A DNA stretch of 64,000 nt from Streptomyces sp. NBC_01016 (GCF_026341035.1 NZ_JAPEOQ010000002.1:868001-932000); one strand, 5' to 3'. Positions 26,751 through 35,880 are shown, counted from the stretch's first letter. Notes: generated from the letters alone by a model not told the origin. Numbers and translations: made by a program.

Positions 26751-27536
26751 TCAGTTGAGGCTGGTCGACTGCCGGGTGAGCTCCGTCGCCGGCAGCGACG
26801 GCAGATGGCGGATGATCGCCGTCTCCGCGCGCAGCAGCGTCAGCTCCTCGCGCAGCCGGGACGCCACGTCCTCGGCCTCCAGCAGATGCTGCTTCGTCGG
26901 TACGTCGAGGACCGCGGCCGCCGCGACCAGATACGACACCACCGACGGCTCGTCCGGCAGCTCCGCGCCCGTCGTCAGCGAGCGCTCACGGGCACCCGCG
27001 AGGCGCTTCTGGTACGAGCGGAACGCGCGCAGCACGCCCTCCGCGAGGGCGCCCGCCTCCTCGCCGTCCTCCTCGGGCAGCTCCTCCACCTCGACCGTCA
27101 GATACGGGCCCGAGGCGTCGACCGAGTGCAGCTTCACCCGGCGCGTGCCCGTGGCCAGCACCTCGTAGCTGCCGTCCGCGCGCTCCCTGATCGTCGCGGC
27201 GTCCGCGATGCAGCCGACGGCGTGGAAGGACGTGATGGGGTCGTCGCCGAAGCCCGCGGCCGGGCCCGTGCCCGCCTCCTTCGTGGTCACCTCGTCGGGC
27301 ATACCGGACGAGGTGGGCGCGACCTCGTGGCCGTCGCGGATCGCGACGACCACGAACTGGCGGGGCTCGTCAGAGGTGGACGGTTCGGTGTCGGGCTCCG
27401 ACGAATCGTCGGGCGACGCCTTCAACAGATCGCGCATCATGGCGCGATAGCGCTCCTCGAACACGTTCAGCGGGAGCACGAGTCCCGGGAACAGCACCGA
27501 GTTGAGCGGGAACAGCGGAAGTCGGACGGTGGTCAC
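26751..27536 (-). CDS. Lon substrate-binding (LON N-terminal) domain protein
   Basis: 261 residues. Opens VRLPLFPLNSVLFPGLVLPL and VFEERYRAMM, the beta fold of the Lon N-terminal domain, without the ATPase and protease parts. The remaining part includes GCIADAATIRERADGSYEVLATGTRRVKL-type strands (seen as several short motifs) and a helical C terminus. It may bind misfolded or unfolded proteins. An acidic low-complexity insert (about 42-60) is unusual. GTG 27536 is five bases beyond the stop of the upstream gene, so coupling is likely. Confidence 0.88.
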   Translation of the reverse strand: MTTVRLPLFPLNSVLFPGLVLPLNVFEERYRAMMRDLLKASPDDSSEPDTEPSTSDEPRQFVVVAIRDGHEVAPTSSGMPDEVTTKEAGTGPAAGFGDDPITSFHAVGCIADAATIRERADGSYEVLATGTRRVKLHSVDASGPYLTVEVEELPEEDGEEAGALAEGVLRAFRSYQKRLAGARERSLTTGAELPDEPSVVSYLVAAAAVLDVPTKQHLLEAEDVASRLREELTLLRAETAIIRHLPSLPATELTRQSTSLN

Positions 27537-27541
27537 GTCGG

Positions 27542-28555
27542 TCAAGCGTAATGGTCGTCGGAGCGGAGCGGTCCGCCGCGCAGCGGCATCGTCGCCGCGA
27601 CTTCGAGCCGGACCTGTCCGCGCAGCTCCATGAAATGGCCCAGCGGGTCGTCCGTGAGCCGGTCCCAGGGGAACGACGTCGCGTACGGGCCGATGAGCCG
27701 CAGCTGCTCGAGGGCGTCCTCCCAGCGTTCGAGTTCGACCAGTACGCAGGTCAGCAGATTGCGCACCTCGGCGGGCCACGGGTCCGCGGGCTCGTACGAG
27801 CGGGAGAGCTCCACGGCGAGGTCGACGGCGGCGTCCAGGCGGGCGCGGGGGATGCCGCTGCGCGGGGCGCCGGACGTCAGATACGCGAGGGCCGCGCGGG
27901 CCGGGAGCGCCTGGAGGAGCGAGCCCGGCAGGGCGTCCTGCGCGGCGCGCTCCGCGAAGTCGAAGCACTCGCGGTGCGAGCCGTACCAGGCGGCCGACAG
28001 ATAGCGCAGGGCCGCGACGTGGCAGCCGTAGTGGTGCGGGGAGCGGCGCACCGCCCGCGCCCACAGCTGCTCGAACTCGGTGTGCGGGGCGTTGGTGCCG
28101 CGGGCGTGGTCCAGGGCGATGCGCCAGGGGACCGGGTCGCGGGGGTCGGACTCGGCCGCGGCCAGGATCAGCGGGGTGACCTCGCGCAGGAGCTCGGCGT
28201 GGGCGGGCGCGGCGAGGGCGCGGGTGACGGCGAGTTCGGCCTTGACCAGGAGCAGGTCGGGGTCGTGCGGCGAGGCCTCCTGCCAGTTCTCGAACCACTC
28301 GGGGCGGGCGGCGGCGAACGCGGCGAGGCGTTGCACGCCGCGGTCCCGGTTCTCCCACTCGGCGGCTTCGCGGGTGAGGGCGAGGGCCTTCGCGGCGGGG
28401 CCGTGGTCGCCGCGGCCGGCCGCGACGAGGGCCGGGGCGAGGCGGTCGTCCGGGGCGTCGAGGAGGAGGTCCTCGTCCGGGGGGAGGCCGATGCCCAGGG
28501 AGGTGGTGTGGCGGAGCATGCGGGTGGTGCGGATGAGGGCGCGCAGGAATGGCAC
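27542..28555 (-). CDS. Uncharacterised alpha-helical (TPR-like) protein
   Basis: 337 residues, not recognised by name. The sequence is a run of amphipathic helices with TPR-like spacing (AKALALTREAAEWENRD; LLVKAELAVTRAL; NLLTCVLVELERWEDALEQLRLIG). Trp/Pro-rich turns such as DPRDPVPWRIALDHARG occur near the middle. No signal peptide. GTG 28555 has GAAGGAGG at ideal spacing. A longer reading back to 28699 passes through Pro-rich non-conserved codons and is rejected. It precedes the Lon-domain gene by five bases, so a shared role in protein quality control is conceivable. Confidence 0.72.
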   Translation of the reverse strand: MPFLRALIRTTRMLRHTTSLGIGLPPDEDLLLDAPDDRLAPALVAAGRGDHGPAAKALALTREAAEWENRDRGVQRLAAFAAARPEWFENWQEASPHDPDLLLVKAELAVTRALAAPAHAELLREVTPLILAAAESDPRDPVPWRIALDHARGTNAPHTEFEQLWARAVRRSPHHYGCHVAALRYLSAAWYGSHRECFDFAERAAQDALPGSLLQALPARAALAYLTSGAPRSGIPRARLDAAVDLAVELSRSYEPADPWPAEVRNLLTCVLVELERWEDALEQLRLIGPYATSFPWDRLTDDPLGHFMELRGQVRLEVAATMPLRGGPLRSDDHYA

Positions 28556-28712
28556 GGGGCCTCCTTCTGCGCGGGACGTGGGGCATGGGTGCGGGTCGCG
28601 GTGGGTTGACGGTTGGGGCGGGTGGAAGGTTGCACGGGGTGGGGTGGTTCTTTGCCGCGTCTTGGCCGGGGGCCGGGCGGGGTGCTGTGTGCGCGGCAAC
28701 GGAGATGACGTC

Positions 28713-28777
28713 GCGGGCTCTGCCCCGGACCCCGCGCCTCAATCGCCGGCGGGGCTTGATATGCCAGCGCCGCTTGA
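28713..28777. repeat. Streptomyces palindromic (REP-like) repeat
   Basis: GCTCTGCCCCGGACCCCGC, then CCTCAATCGCCGGCGGGGC, TTGAT, and a second short GCCAGCGCCGCTTGATC copy. The same building blocks recur at 40040-40380, 54957-55098 and 57684-57920. It ends on the stop codon of the gene at 28778. Confidence 0.75.
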
Positions 28778-30361
28778 TCAGCTTCTGCGGAGCAGTCGCG
28801 TTGCGCCCGCTGCCACCGTCGTCGCCAGGATCCAGCCCAGGAGGACCAGGATCGCCGAGGCCCACTGCCAGGGGCCGCGGAGTTGCCAGCTGCCGGCCTG
28901 GCCGAGGTCGATGACGGGGAGGAGGAGGTCGAGGGTGAAGAGGGCCGGGTCCCAGACCGGGCCCTCGCCGGGCTTGATGCGGGGGTGCGGGGCCTGGGAG
29001 AAGGCGACCGTGCTGAGCGCCCAGACGATCGCCATCCACAGCGCGGCCCGGCCGGGGCGGTACCCGTACGCCACCGTCCAGTCCTGGACGTAGCCCCACA
29101 CCTTCGCCGCGATCGGCAGCGTCTCGCGGCGCCTGCGCTGCTTGGCGAGCAGCACCGCACGCGCGTCGGAGTCCTCGCCGCTGTTGCGCAGCACGGTGGC
29201 CAGCTGCTCGTACGGCTCCGGGCTGTACTCGGGTGTCGCGTCGGCGAGCCAGTCGAGGCGGCGGGCGAGGGGGAAGGGGCCGGACGCGATGAGGTTCTCG
29301 TACTGGAACCCGCCGAGGCGGAGCTGGCCGGGGCCCGGCCAGCTGGTCGATCTGTCGACCAGGTTCGTCGCCCGCGCGCCGGACAGCACGATCCGGCCGC
29401 GCTTCGGCTTGTCGCAGAGGAAGCGCAGTTCCGGGGTCTGGACGCGGCGCATGGAGACCTCCTGCTCGTTCTCCATCGTGAAGCGCGCCGAGTCCAGGTC
29501 GAGCGCGTCGCCGAACCGGCCGTCGTCGAGCCGCACCCCGCCCACGCACTCGAAGCGCTGCACGCGGGTGCCGCGGGCGGGCGTCATGCCGCCGTTGAGG
29601 AGCGGGCCGCCGAGCGCGGCGGGGCCGAGGTACAGGGTCCGCTCGACCGACATCTGCGGAGCGTTCAGGGCCCAGCGGCCCCGGCTGCTGTTCAGCCTGG
29701 CGCCGCGCAGCGACAGCGAGACGCCGACCGTCGCGCTGCGCAGTCTCAGCTCGCCGTGCGTCTCGAGCAGTTCGGCCTGGAGATCCTGGCCGATCGTGAG
29801 CCCGTCCGCCATGATCGACTTCCCGCGCCGGTCGCTGAACACGACGGCCTGGTTGAGCAGCAGGTCCGTCCCTATGTGCGCGTCCGTGAGCCGGATCCCC
29901 TTGTGGAAACGGCAGCGGGCGAGGTGCAGATCGCCCTCCGTGTGCACCCGGGCGCCCTCCAGGCGGGGCACCGAGCAGCCGATGAGCCGCACCGTCGTGA
30001 AGTGCGCCTCCGGGAGGAGCACCTCCTTCTCGAAGCGGCAGCCCTTCATCTCCAGGTACGGGACGACGTTGCCGCCCGCGAGGTCGAAGACGTCCGTGAT
30101 CTGTACGCCCTGGAGCTTGAGCGAGGAGACCCGCCCGTCGAGCGCCGGCGGGCCGTCGAGCAGCAGCCACGCCACGATGCGCGCCCGCACGCTGCGCTCC
30201 GGGCCCCAGGGGTGGCCGCCGTGCGGATCGTCCCGCCCGCTGTCCCCGGTGCGCAGGTCGTAGACGCTTCCGTTGCGGAACGCCTGCCACATCCCCACCT
30301 CGGTGGCGGTCAGCCCGTCCGGCACGTCCCCGTTGCCGTTGCCGGTCGTCCCCTCGACCAC
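28778..30361 (-). CDS. Membrane protein with N-terminal pentapeptide/beta-helix-like repeats
   Basis: 527 residues, function unknown. Residues about 70-340 are a string of short strands with recurring A/G-D-L-X-L-X-X-A-X-F patterns (GDLHLARCRFHKGIRLTDA; DALDLDSARFTMENE), typical of a right-handed beta-helix in the cytoplasm. Two strong transmembrane segments follow (about 435-455 and 490-515), with a short extracellular loop between them. A basic linker (QRRRRETLPIAAK) lies before the first. GTG 30361 is the only start near the conserved opening. It faces hisD divergently. It might be a membrane-bound scaffold, but this is inference from shape. Confidence 0.7.
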   Translation of the reverse strand: MVEGTTGNGNGDVPDGLTATEVGMWQAFRNGSVYDLRTGDSGRDDPHGGHPWGPERSVRARIVAWLLLDGPPALDGRVSSLKLQGVQITDVFDLAGGNVVPYLEMKGCRFEKEVLLPEAHFTTVRLIGCSVPRLEGARVHTEGDLHLARCRFHKGIRLTDAHIGTDLLLNQAVVFSDRRGKSIMADGLTIGQDLQAELLETHGELRLRSATVGVSLSLRGARLNSSRGRWALNAPQMSVERTLYLGPAALGGPLLNGGMTPARGTRVQRFECVGGVRLDDGRFGDALDLDSARFTMENEQEVSMRRVQTPELRFLCDKPKRGRIVLSGARATNLVDRSTSWPGPGQLRLGGFQYENLIASGPFPLARRLDWLADATPEYSPEPYEQLATVLRNSGEDSDARAVLLAKQRRRRETLPIAAKVWGYVQDWTVAYGYRPGRAALWMAIVWALSTVAFSQAPHPRIKPGEGPVWDPALFTLDLLLPVIDLGQAGSWQLRGPWQWASAILVLLGWILATTVAAGATRLLRRS

Positions 30362-30448
30362 GTCTGTTCTGCCTCCCCCGTGACACCCGCTGGTTCGTAC
30401 AACTGTTCATGCCCGCTGTGTGACCGTCTGAACACTTGCGGTGACGCC

Positions 30449-30479
30449 GCCCTGCGGGTATCAGCCACTGATACAGGGC
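30449..30479. promoter_or_regulatory. Inverted repeat upstream of hisD
   Basis: GTATCAG (30458-30464), CCA, CTGATAC (30468-30474), flanked by GCCCTG and CAGGGC. It lies 40-65 bases ahead of the hisD start in the divergent spacer. It could be an operator or a leader hairpin of the his operon. I see no run of His codons, so classic attenuation is not supported. Confidence 0.45.
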
Positions 30480-30514
30480 GCCGAGCGTAAACCCGCGTCT
30501 GAGAGAATTGTTCT

Positions 30515-31840
30515 GTGATCTCTCGAATCGATCTGCGCGGCGCCGCCCTCCCCGAGGGTCAGGCCCTGCGCTCGCTGCTGCCCCGAGCCGACTTCGATGT
30601 CTCGGCCGCCCTGGAGAAGGTGCGTCCGATCTGCGAGGCCGTGCATCATCGTGGCGACGCGGCGCTGATCGAGTACGGAGAGAAATTCGACGGAGTGAAG
30701 CTGGAAGCCGTACGGGTTCCGGCCGAGGCCATCGACAAGGCGCTCGCCGATCTCGACCCCGCCGTGCGCGCCGCCCTGGAGGAGTCCATCCGCCGGGCCC
30801 GCATCGTCCACCGCGAGCAGCGCCGCAGCAGCCACACGACGCAGGTCGTGCCGGGCGGCTCCGTCACCGAGAAGTGGGTGCCGGTCGAGCGCGTCGGCCT
30901 GTACGCGCCAGGCGGCCGGTCCGTCTACCCGTCGTCCGTGATCATGAACGCCGTACCGGCGCAGGAGGCGGGCGTCGAGTCGATCGCGCTCGCGTCCCCG
31001 CCGCAGAAGGAATTCGGCGGCCTTCCGCACCCGACGATCCTCGCTGCCTGCGCGCTGCTCGGCGTCGACGAGGTGTACGCGGTCGGCGGCGCCCAGGCCG
31101 TCGCCATGTACGCGTACGGCACGGAGTCCTGCGCCCCGGCGAACATGGTGACCGGCCCCGGCAACATCTGGGTGGCCGCCGCCAAGCGCTACTTCACGGG
31201 ACGCATCGGCATCGACGCCGAGGCGGGCCCGACCGAGATCGCGGTCCTCGCGGACTCCACCGCCGACCCGGTGCACGTCGCCTCCGACCTGATCAGCCAG
31301 GCCGAGCACGACCCGCTGGCGGCCGCCGTCCTCGTCACGGACAGCGAGGAACTCGCCGCTGCCGTGGAGCAGGAGCTGGAGCCGCAGGTCGCCGCCACCA
31401 AGCACGTCGAGGACCGGATCGTGCCCGCCCTCAAGGGGCGGCAGTCCGCGGTCGTGCTCGTCGACTCGCTCGACGACGGCCTCAAGGTCGTCGACGCGTA
31501 CGGGGCCGAGCACCTGGAGATCCAGACCGCCGACGCCTCCGCCGTGGCCCAGCGGGTCAAGAACGCGGGCGCGATCTTCGTCGGCCCGTGGGCGCCCGTC
31601 TCCCTCGGGGACTACGCCGCCGGGTCCAACCACGTGCTGCCGACGGGCGGCTGCGCCTGCCACTCGTCCGGCCTCTCCGTCCAGTCCTTCCTGCGCGGCA
31701 TCCACATCGTCGACTACACGAAGGACGCCCTCGCCGAGGTCGCGGCCACCGTGGTGACGCTCGCCGACGCAGAGGACCTGCCCGCGCACGGCGCGGCGAT
31801 CAAGGCCCGTTTCGGGTGGAAGGTGCCGCAGAGCAAGTGA
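30515..31840 (+). CDS. hisD: Histidinol dehydrogenase
   Basis: Last two oxidations of histidine synthesis (histidinol to histidine, NAD+, Zn). 441 residues, standard length. Motifs: RVGLYAPGGR-type VPVERVGLYAPGG near 113-125, VGGAQAVAMYAYGTE near 190, VTGPGNIWVAAAKR near 213-226, SQAEHDP with the Zn-ligand Gln/His, and GSNHVLPTGGCA near 370. GTG 30515 is the first gene of the his operon. The stop overlaps hisC by four bases (GTGA). Confidence 0.97.
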   Translation: MISRIDLRGAALPEGQALRSLLPRADFDVSAALEKVRPICEAVHHRGDAALIEYGEKFDGVKLEAVRVPAEAIDKALADLDPAVRAALEESIRRARIVHREQRRSSHTTQVVPGGSVTEKWVPVERVGLYAPGGRSVYPSSVIMNAVPAQEAGVESIALASPPQKEFGGLPHPTILAACALLGVDEVYAVGGAQAVAMYAYGTESCAPANMVTGPGNIWVAAAKRYFTGRIGIDAEAGPTEIAVLADSTADPVHVASDLISQAEHDPLAAAVLVTDSEELAAAVEQELEPQVAATKHVEDRIVPALKGRQSAVVLVDSLDDGLKVVDAYGAEHLEIQTADASAVAQRVKNAGAIFVGPWAPVSLGDYAAGSNHVLPTGGCACHSSGLSVQSFLRGIHIVDYTKDALAEVAATVVTLADAEDLPAHGAAIKARFGWKVPQSK

Positions 31841-32955
31841 CCAGGATCGACGATCTTCCCGTACGCGAGGAACTGCGCGGCAAGTCCCCTTACGGTGCAC
31901 CGCAGTTGGACGTCGCCGTCCGGCTGAACACGAACGAGAACCCGTACCCGCTGCCCGAGCCCCTCGTGCAGCGGATCGCCGAGCGCGTCGCCGACGCGGC
32001 CCGCGAGCTCAACCGCTACCCGGACCGGGACGCGGTCGAGCTGCGCACGGAACTCGCCAGGTACCTGACCCGTACGACCGGCTACGAGGTCGGCTACGAG
32101 CAGGTGTGGGCGGCCAACGGGTCGAACGAGGTGCTCCAGCAGCTCCTCCAGGCCTTCGGCGGCCCCGGCCGGCTGGCGCTCGGCTTCGAGCCCTCGTACT
32201 CGATGCACCCGCTGCTCGCCCGCGGCACCAACACCGGCTGGGTGAGCGCCCCGCGCCGCGACGACTTCTCGCTCGACGTACCGGCCGCAGTCGAGGCAAT
32301 CCGGACGCACAAGCCGCACGTCGTCTTCATCACCAGCCCCAACAACCCCACCGGCAACGCGGTCGCGGCCGAGGACGTCCTCGCGCTGTACGAGGCCGCC
32401 GGGCGGGACGCGATGGTGATCGTCGACGAGGCGTACACCGAGTTCAGCCACGGCACCTCGCTGCTGTCGCTCCTCGAGGGCCGCCCGAACCTCGTCATCT
32501 CGCGGACGATGTCCAAGGCCTTCGGCGCGGCCGGCCTTCGGCTCGGCTACCTCGCCGCCGACCCGGCCGTGGTCGACGCCGTCCAACTGGTGCGTCTGCC
32601 CTACCACTTGTCGGCCGTGAACCAGGCGACGGCGCTCGCCGCCCTGGAGTACACCGACACGCTGCTCCAGTACGTGCAGCAGCTGAAGACCGAACGCGAC
32701 CGTGTCGTCCGGGAGTTGGAGGGGCTCGGCTTCGATGTCACCGTCGCCGACGCCAACTTCATCCAGTTCGGCGTCTTCGAGGACCCGCACGCCGTGTGGC
32801 AGTTCATCCTCGACCGCGGCGTCCTGATCCGTGACAACGGAGTCCCGGGACGCCTGCGGGTGACCGTCGGCACCCCCGAAGAGAACGACGCGTTCCTGGA
32901 CGCGGCTCGCGAAGTGAAGAAGGACCGAATGAACAGTCAGGAGCGGGGCGCATGA
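31837..32955 (+). CDS. hisC: Histidinol-phosphate aminotransferase
   Basis: PLP enzyme converting imidazole-acetol phosphate to histidinol phosphate. 372 residues. LNTNENPYP near the N terminus, SPNNPTGN around 167-174, VDEAYTEF for the cofactor Asp/Tyr, and SRTMSKAFGAAGLRLGY with the Schiff-base Lys near 229. GTG overlaps the hisD stop and its own stop overlaps hisB (ATGA). Confidence 0.97.
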   Translation: MTRIDDLPVREELRGKSPYGAPQLDVAVRLNTNENPYPLPEPLVQRIAERVADAARELNRYPDRDAVELRTELARYLTRTTGYEVGYEQVWAANGSNEVLQQLLQAFGGPGRLALGFEPSYSMHPLLARGTNTGWVSAPRRDDFSLDVPAAVEAIRTHKPHVVFITSPNNPTGNAVAAEDVLALYEAAGRDAMVIVDEAYTEFSHGTSLLSLLEGRPNLVISRTMSKAFGAAGLRLGYLAADPAVVDAVQLVRLPYHLSAVNQATALAALEYTDTLLQYVQQLKTERDRVVRELEGLGFDVTVADANFIQFGVFEDPHAVWQFILDRGVLIRDNGVPGRLRVTVGTPEENDAFLDAAREVKKDRMNSQERGA

Positions 32956-33551
32956 GCCGCGTAGGACGTGTTGAACGTACGACCAAGGAGACCTCGGTCC
33001 TCGTCGAGATCGACCTCGACGGCACCGGCAAGGTCAATGTCGCGACCGGGGTCGGCTTCTACGACCACATGCTCGACCAGCTCGGCAAGCACGGCCTGTT
33101 CGACCTCACGGTGAAGACCGAGGGCGACCTGCACATCGACTCGCACCACACCATCGAGGACACCGCCCTCGCCCTCGGCGCCGCCTTCAAGCAGGCGCTC
33201 GGCGACAAGGTCGGCATCTACCGGTTCGGCAACTGCACCGTCCCGCTCGACGAGTCGCTCGCCCAGGTGACGGTCGACCTGTCAGGACGCCCGTACCTCG
33301 TGCACACCGAGCCCGAGAAGCTGGCGCCGATGATCGGCGAGTACGACACGACGATGACCCGGCACATCCTGGAGTCCTTCGTCGCGCAGGCCCAGATCGC
33401 GCTGCACGTCCACGTCCCGTACGGGCGCAACGCGCACCACATCGTGGAGTGCCAGTTCAAGGCCCTCGCGCGCGCCCTGCGCTACGCCAGCGAGATCGAC
33501 CCGCGCGCGGCCGCCGCCGGGATCCTGCCCTCCACGAAGGGCGCGCTGTGA
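32952..33551 (+). CDS. hisB: Imidazoleglycerol-phosphate dehydratase
   Basis: 199 residues, monofunctional dehydratase without the N-terminal phosphatase domain of E. coli HisB. The Mn-binding repeats are clear: GVGFYDHMLDQLGKHG near 33-48, DSHHTIEDTALALG near 67-80, and their second-half counterparts HHIVECQFKALA near 157-168. Coupled to hisC by an ATGA overlap and to the next small gene by GTGA. Confidence 0.97.
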   Translation: MSRVGRVERTTKETSVLVEIDLDGTGKVNVATGVGFYDHMLDQLGKHGLFDLTVKTEGDLHIDSHHTIEDTALALGAAFKQALGDKVGIYRFGNCTVPLDESLAQVTVDLSGRPYLVHTEPEKLAPMIGEYDTTMTRHILESFVAQAQIALHVHVPYGRNAHHIVECQFKALARALRYASEIDPRAAAAGILPSTKGAL

Positions 33552-33712
33552 GCGGCCTGTCCGCAGTACTGATCTTCGTCGGCCTCTTCCTCGCCGGCGG
33601 CGCCTGGTCCTTCCACAAGCAAGGACTGCCCAAGAGCGTCGTGGTGCTGATGGGCATCGGTTCCGCGATGTGCCTCGTCGCCGGAATCCTGCGGATGGAG
33701 TGGCTCTACTGA
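33548..33712 (+). CDS. Small membrane protein between hisB and hisH (54 residues)
   Basis: 54 residues: two hydrophobic segments (about 3-15 and 29-46) joined by SFHKQGLPKS, with a short WLY end. GTG overlaps the hisB stop by four bases and the TGA overlaps the hisH ATG (TGATG). It is therefore translated as an integral member of the his operon. I know no assigned function; a conserved small ORF is found at this place in other Streptomyces his operons. Confidence 0.8.
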   Translation: MSGLSAVLIFVGLFLAGGAWSFHKQGLPKSVVVLMGIGSAMCLVAGILRMEWLY

Positions 33713-34359
33713 TGTCGGCCGACAACACCAAGAGCGTCGTCGTCTTCGACTACGGCTTCGGCAACGTGCGCTCCGCCGAGCGCGCCCTCGCCCGCGCGGG
33801 CGCCGACGTCGAGATCACCCGCGACTTCGACAGGGCCATGAACGCCGACGGGCTGCTCGTGCCCGGCGTCGGCGCGTTCGCCGCCTGCATGAACGGTCTG
33901 AAGGAGGCGCGCGGCGACTGGATCGTCGGCCGCCGCCTCGCCGGCGGCCGCCCCGTGATGGGCATCTGCGTCGGCATGCAGATCCTGTTCGCGCGCGGCA
34001 TCGAGCACGGCGTGGAGGCCGAGGGCCTCGACGAGTGGCCCGGCGTCGTCGAACCGCTGAAGGCCGACGTCGTCCCGCACATGGGCTGGAACACCGTGGA
34101 CGCGCCGGGGGACTCCCAGCTGTTCGCGGGCGTCGACACCGACGAGCGCTACTACTTCGTGCACTCGTACGCCGTGCAGAACTGGGAGCTCGAAGTCCAC
34201 AACCCCTCCATGCGTGCGCCCAAGGTCACCTGGTCCACGCACGGTGGCCCGTTCGTCGCCGCCGTCGAGAACGGCGCGCTGTGGGCGACGCAGTTCCACC
34301 CCGAGAAGTCCGGCGACGCCGGAGCGCAGCTGCTGAAGAACTGGATCTCCGTACTGTGA
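33712..34359 (+). CDS. hisH: Imidazole glycerol phosphate synthase, glutaminase subunit
   Basis: Class I glutamine amidotransferase that feeds ammonia to HisF. 215 residues. FDYGFGNVRS near 12-21, oxyanion PGVGAF at 51-56, nucleophile Cys86 in GICVGMQ, and FHPEKSG with the His/Glu pair near 195. ATG 33712 shares a base with the preceding stop. Confidence 0.97.
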   Translation: MSADNTKSVVVFDYGFGNVRSAERALARAGADVEITRDFDRAMNADGLLVPGVGAFAACMNGLKEARGDWIVGRRLAGGRPVMGICVGMQILFARGIEHGVEAEGLDEWPGVVEPLKADVVPHMGWNTVDAPGDSQLFAGVDTDERYYFVHSYAVQNWELEVHNPSMRAPKVTWSTHGGPFVAAVENGALWATQFHPEKSGDAGAQLLKNWISVL

Positions 34360-35099
34360 CCGTGAACCCCCTGGGCAACAAGCTCGAACTCCTCCCCGCC
34401 GTCGACGTCCGCGACGGCCAGGCCGTTCGCCTCGTGCACGGCGAGTCCGGCACCGAGACCTCCTACGGCTCCCCGCTGGAGGCGGCCCTCGCCTGGCAGC
34501 GCTCCGGCGCCGAGTGGCTGCACCTGGTCGACCTCGACGCCGCGTTCGGCACCGGCGACAACCGCGCCCTGATCTCCGAGGTCGCCAAGGCCATGGACAT
34601 CAAGGTGGAGCTGTCCGGCGGCATCCGCGACGACGACTCGCTCGCCGCCGCCCTCGCCACCGGCGCCACCCGCGTCAACATCGGCACCGCCGCCCTGGAG
34701 GACCCCGAGTGGGTCGCCAAGATCATCGCCGAGCACGGCGACAAGATCGCGGTCGGCCTGGACGTCCGCGGCACGACGCTGCGCGGCCGCGGCTGGACCC
34801 GCGACGGCGGCGACCTGTACGAGACGCTGGAGCGCCTCAACAACGAGGGTTGCGCCCGGTACGTCGTCACGGACATCGCCAAGGACGGCACGCTGCAGGG
34901 CCCGAACCTGGAGCTGCTCCGCAACGTCTGCGCGGCCACCGACCGCCCGGTCGTCGCCTCCGGCGGCGTCTCGTCCCTCGACGACCTGCGCGAGATCGCG
35001 TCCCTTGTCCCGCTCGGCGTCGAGGGCTCCATCGTCGGCAAGGCGCTCTACGCCAAGGCGTTCACGCTGGAGGAGGCGCTGGAGGCGGTCTCCGTATGA
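34356..35099 (+). CDS. priA: Bifunctional HisA/TrpF phosphoribosyl isomerase
   Basis: Isomerises both ProFAR (histidine route) and phosphoribosyl anthranilate (tryptophan route). 247 residues from GTG 34356 (GTGA overlap with hisH); GTG 34362 is also possible. (Beta-alpha)8 barrel with catalytic Asp17 in LPAVDVRDG and Asp near 136 in VGLDVRGTTLRGRGW. The sequence is nearly that of S. coelicolor PriA as I remember it. No separate trpF is present in the trp genes of this window, consistent with dual use. Confidence 0.95.
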   Translation: MTVNPLGNKLELLPAVDVRDGQAVRLVHGESGTETSYGSPLEAALAWQRSGAEWLHLVDLDAAFGTGDNRALISEVAKAMDIKVELSGGIRDDDSLAAALATGATRVNIGTAALEDPEWVAKIIAEHGDKIAVGLDVRGTTLRGRGWTRDGGDLYETLERLNNEGCARYVVTDIAKDGTLQGPNLELLRNVCAATDRPVVASGGVSSLDDLREIASLVPLGVEGSIVGKALYAKAFTLEEALEAVSV

Positions 35100-35851
35100 C
35101 GCTCGCCGTCCGAGTCATCCCCTGCCTCGACGTGGACAACGGCCGCGTCGTCAAGGGAGTCAACTTCCAGAACCTGCGCGACGCGGGCGACCCCGTCGAG
35201 ATGGCGAAGGTCTACGACGCCGAGGGCGCCGACGAGTTGACCTTCCTGGACATCACCGCGTCCTCCGGCAACCGCGAGACCACGTACGACGTGGTGCGCC
35301 GCACCGCGGAGCAGGTCTTCATCCCGCTCACCGTCGGCGGCGGCGTGCGCACCGCCGAGGACGTGGACAAGCTGCTCCGCGCCGGCGCGGACAAGGTGGG
35401 GGTCAACACCGCCGCCATCGCCCGCCCGGACCTCATCCGGGAGATCGCCGAGCGCTTCGGCCGCCAGGTGCTCGTCCTGTCCGTGGACGCGCGCCGCACG
35501 GAATCCGGCTCCTTCGAGGTGACGACGCACGGCGGGCGCAAGTCGGCCGGCATCGACGCCGTCGAATGGGCGCACCAGGCCGCCGAGTTGGGCGCGGGCG
35601 AGATCCTGCTCAACTCGATGGACGCCGACGGCACCAAGGACGGCTACGACATCGAGATGATCGAGGCCGTCCGGAAGCACGTGTCGGTGCCGGTCATCGC
35701 GTCGGGCGGTGCGGGCAGGCTGGAGCACTTCCCGCCGGCCGTCGCCGCGGGTGCGGACGCGGTGCTCGCCGCGTCCGTCTTCCACTTCGGCGACCTCCGC
35801 ATCGGTGAGGTCAAGGGCGCGCTGCGCGAGGCGGGTCACCCCGTCCGCTGA
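35096..35851 (+). CDS. hisF: Imidazole glycerol phosphate synthase, cyclase subunit
   Basis: 251 residues. Barrel with IPCLDVDNGRVVKGV (catalytic Asp near 11), FLDITASS, VGGGVRT, VNTAAI, and LLNSMDADGTKDGYD with the second catalytic Asp near 130. ATG 35096 overlaps the priA stop by four bases. It is the last gene of this his block; hisI lies 7 kb away at 42459. Confidence 0.97.
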   Translation: MTLAVRVIPCLDVDNGRVVKGVNFQNLRDAGDPVEMAKVYDAEGADELTFLDITASSGNRETTYDVVRRTAEQVFIPLTVGGGVRTAEDVDKLLRAGADKVGVNTAAIARPDLIREIAERFGRQVLVLSVDARRTESGSFEVTTHGGRKSAGIDAVEWAHQAAELGAGEILLNSMDADGTKDGYDIEMIEAVRKHVSVPVIASGGAGRLEHFPPAVAAGADAVLAASVFHFGDLRIGEVKGALREAGHPVR

Positions 35852-35880
35852 CGGAGGGGGCGACTGCCCGACTGCCGTAC

